44,798 nucleotides of DNA. Source: Marinilabiliaceae bacterium (lineage in GTDB: Bacteria; Bacteroidota; Bacteroidia; Bacteroidales; Marinilabiliaceae). The notes under the pieces were generated by a model. That model had not been told where the DNA came from. It did no database searches and saw only the letters and a program-made list of their open reading frames with translations. The first letter of the stretch is position 1. Each line of letters begins with the position of its first letter. Positions 44,369-44,798 of the stretch are shown in pieces. The position numbers were made by a program, and so were the translations under genes. The DNA lies in contig JAFGBR010000071.1 in NCBI GenBank assembly GCA_016933045.1, positions 1-44,798 of the forward strand. The letters run 5' to 3'.

Positions 44369-44798
44369 TTATAAATACCGTCGCACTTTTTTTGAATACG
44401 CATTCCATTCATCTCCAAAGGTCTGTTTTAAAAATTTCTCTTCTTTTTGCACTATTAGGTGATGGACGATTAAAGTAAACAAAGACAGAGCCCAAATCAA
44501 CGGATTAAGGACATAAAAGCATGAGGCTATTGTCATTAAAAAAAATCCAACATACATAGGGTTTCGGCTAAAACTATATAACCCCGTTACTTTAAGTATT
44601 GCTTTTTTTTGTTCTTTGCTATCGGGAATACCGAATTTGAGGTTTTTACCAAGATTTACATACGATAGTAATTGTAAAAGGACGCCGATACCGAAAGAAA
44701 CAATTGCAATCATAGTCAATAATTCATTTTGACTGAATGTTGAAATAGTATAAATTTCGGTTGCTTGCACGAATAAAGCGAACCAACAAAGCATCATA
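44369..44798 (-). CDS. Isoprenylcysteine carboxyl methyltransferase-family protein (partial)
   Basis: A membrane methyltransferase of the ICMT/PEMT group, cut by the window edge on its 5' side; 142 or more residues are visible. Hydrophobic helices lie at about residues 1-12, 24-47, 80-92 and 94-112. The S-adenosylmethionine-binding signature is GLYSFSRNPMYVGFFLM (about 71-87), and the conserved tail is VQKEEKFLKQTFGDEWNAY (about 115-133). Bacterial members methylate small lipophilic or unknown substrates. The first ATG visible, at 44797, need not be the true start because homologues are usually longer (about 180-220 residues). It ends 28 bases upstream of the broken gene and may belong to another transcript. 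Confidence 0.82.
   Translation of the reverse strand, partial: MMLCWFALFVQATEIYTISTFSQNELLTMIAIVSFGIGVLLQLLSYVNLGKNLKFGIPDSKEQKKAILKVTGLYSFSRNPMYVGFFLMTIASCFYVLNPLIWALSLFTLIVHHLIVQKEEKFLKQTFGDEWNAYSKKVRRYL

Overview
The window is AT-rich DNA from a Bacteroidota bacterium, most likely a free-living or marine Bacteroidia (Marinilabiliales-like). The clues are two giant hybrid two-component regulators, TonB receptors with carboxypeptidase-like N-terminal domains, a type IX secretion sorting tail on an esterase, DUF2023 next to a flavodoxin, the folP-cdaA and recF-DUF721 gene pairs, and TAnnTTTG-like promoter boxes. No tRNA, rRNA, CRISPR array or intact insertion sequence was seen.

Layout. Bases 1-211 hold a decayed piece of a type I restriction methyltransferase gene (hsdM). 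Bases 462-5095 (minus) encode a membrane chemoreceptor and an envelope group (OmpA-type protein, DUF6588 protein, SPOR protein). A peptidase M3 gene (plus) then converges on yfcH, with cdaA and folP further along the minus strand. Bases 10191-14566 (minus) form a probable metal-uptake group: a TonB receptor, a small His-rich membrane protein, an apparently N-terminally short AraC regulator, a LysE exporter and a small basic protein.

Bases 14706-38485 are dominated by a xyloglucan-type polysaccharide locus: hybrid regulator 1, GH31 alpha-xylosidase with a PA14 insert, GH3 beta-glucosidase, an alpha/beta-hydrolase esterase, a CE12-like acetylesterase with a T9SS tail, hybrid regulator 2 and a GH74 endo-xyloglucanase. 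GH74 would cut the backbone, GH31 would remove xylose, GH3 would remove glucose, and the esterases would deacetylate. The locus is split by housekeeping genes (DUF721, recF, ybaK, nadE), and no SusC/SusD transporter pair lies in the window.

Bases 38565-39455 encode an RluA-type pseudouridine synthase. Its S4 domain reads intact upstream of the first ATG but has no ATG, GTG or TTG start. Bases 39601-44340 (minus) form a probable iron or metal uptake operon: a broken DUF6686-like gene, flavodoxin, DUF2023, TonB receptor, OB-fold-like lipoprotein and a PepSY-type membrane protein. An unusual palindrome cluster lies between the receptor and the lipoprotein. The window ends inside an isoprenylcysteine methyltransferase-like gene.

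Most confident: peptidase M3, cdaA, folP, recF, nadE, GH31, GH3, GH74, both hybrid regulators, flavodoxin and DUF2023. Least certain: receptor substrates, regulatory sites, and the start codons of a few genes. All family assignments come from reading motifs by eye; no database search was run.
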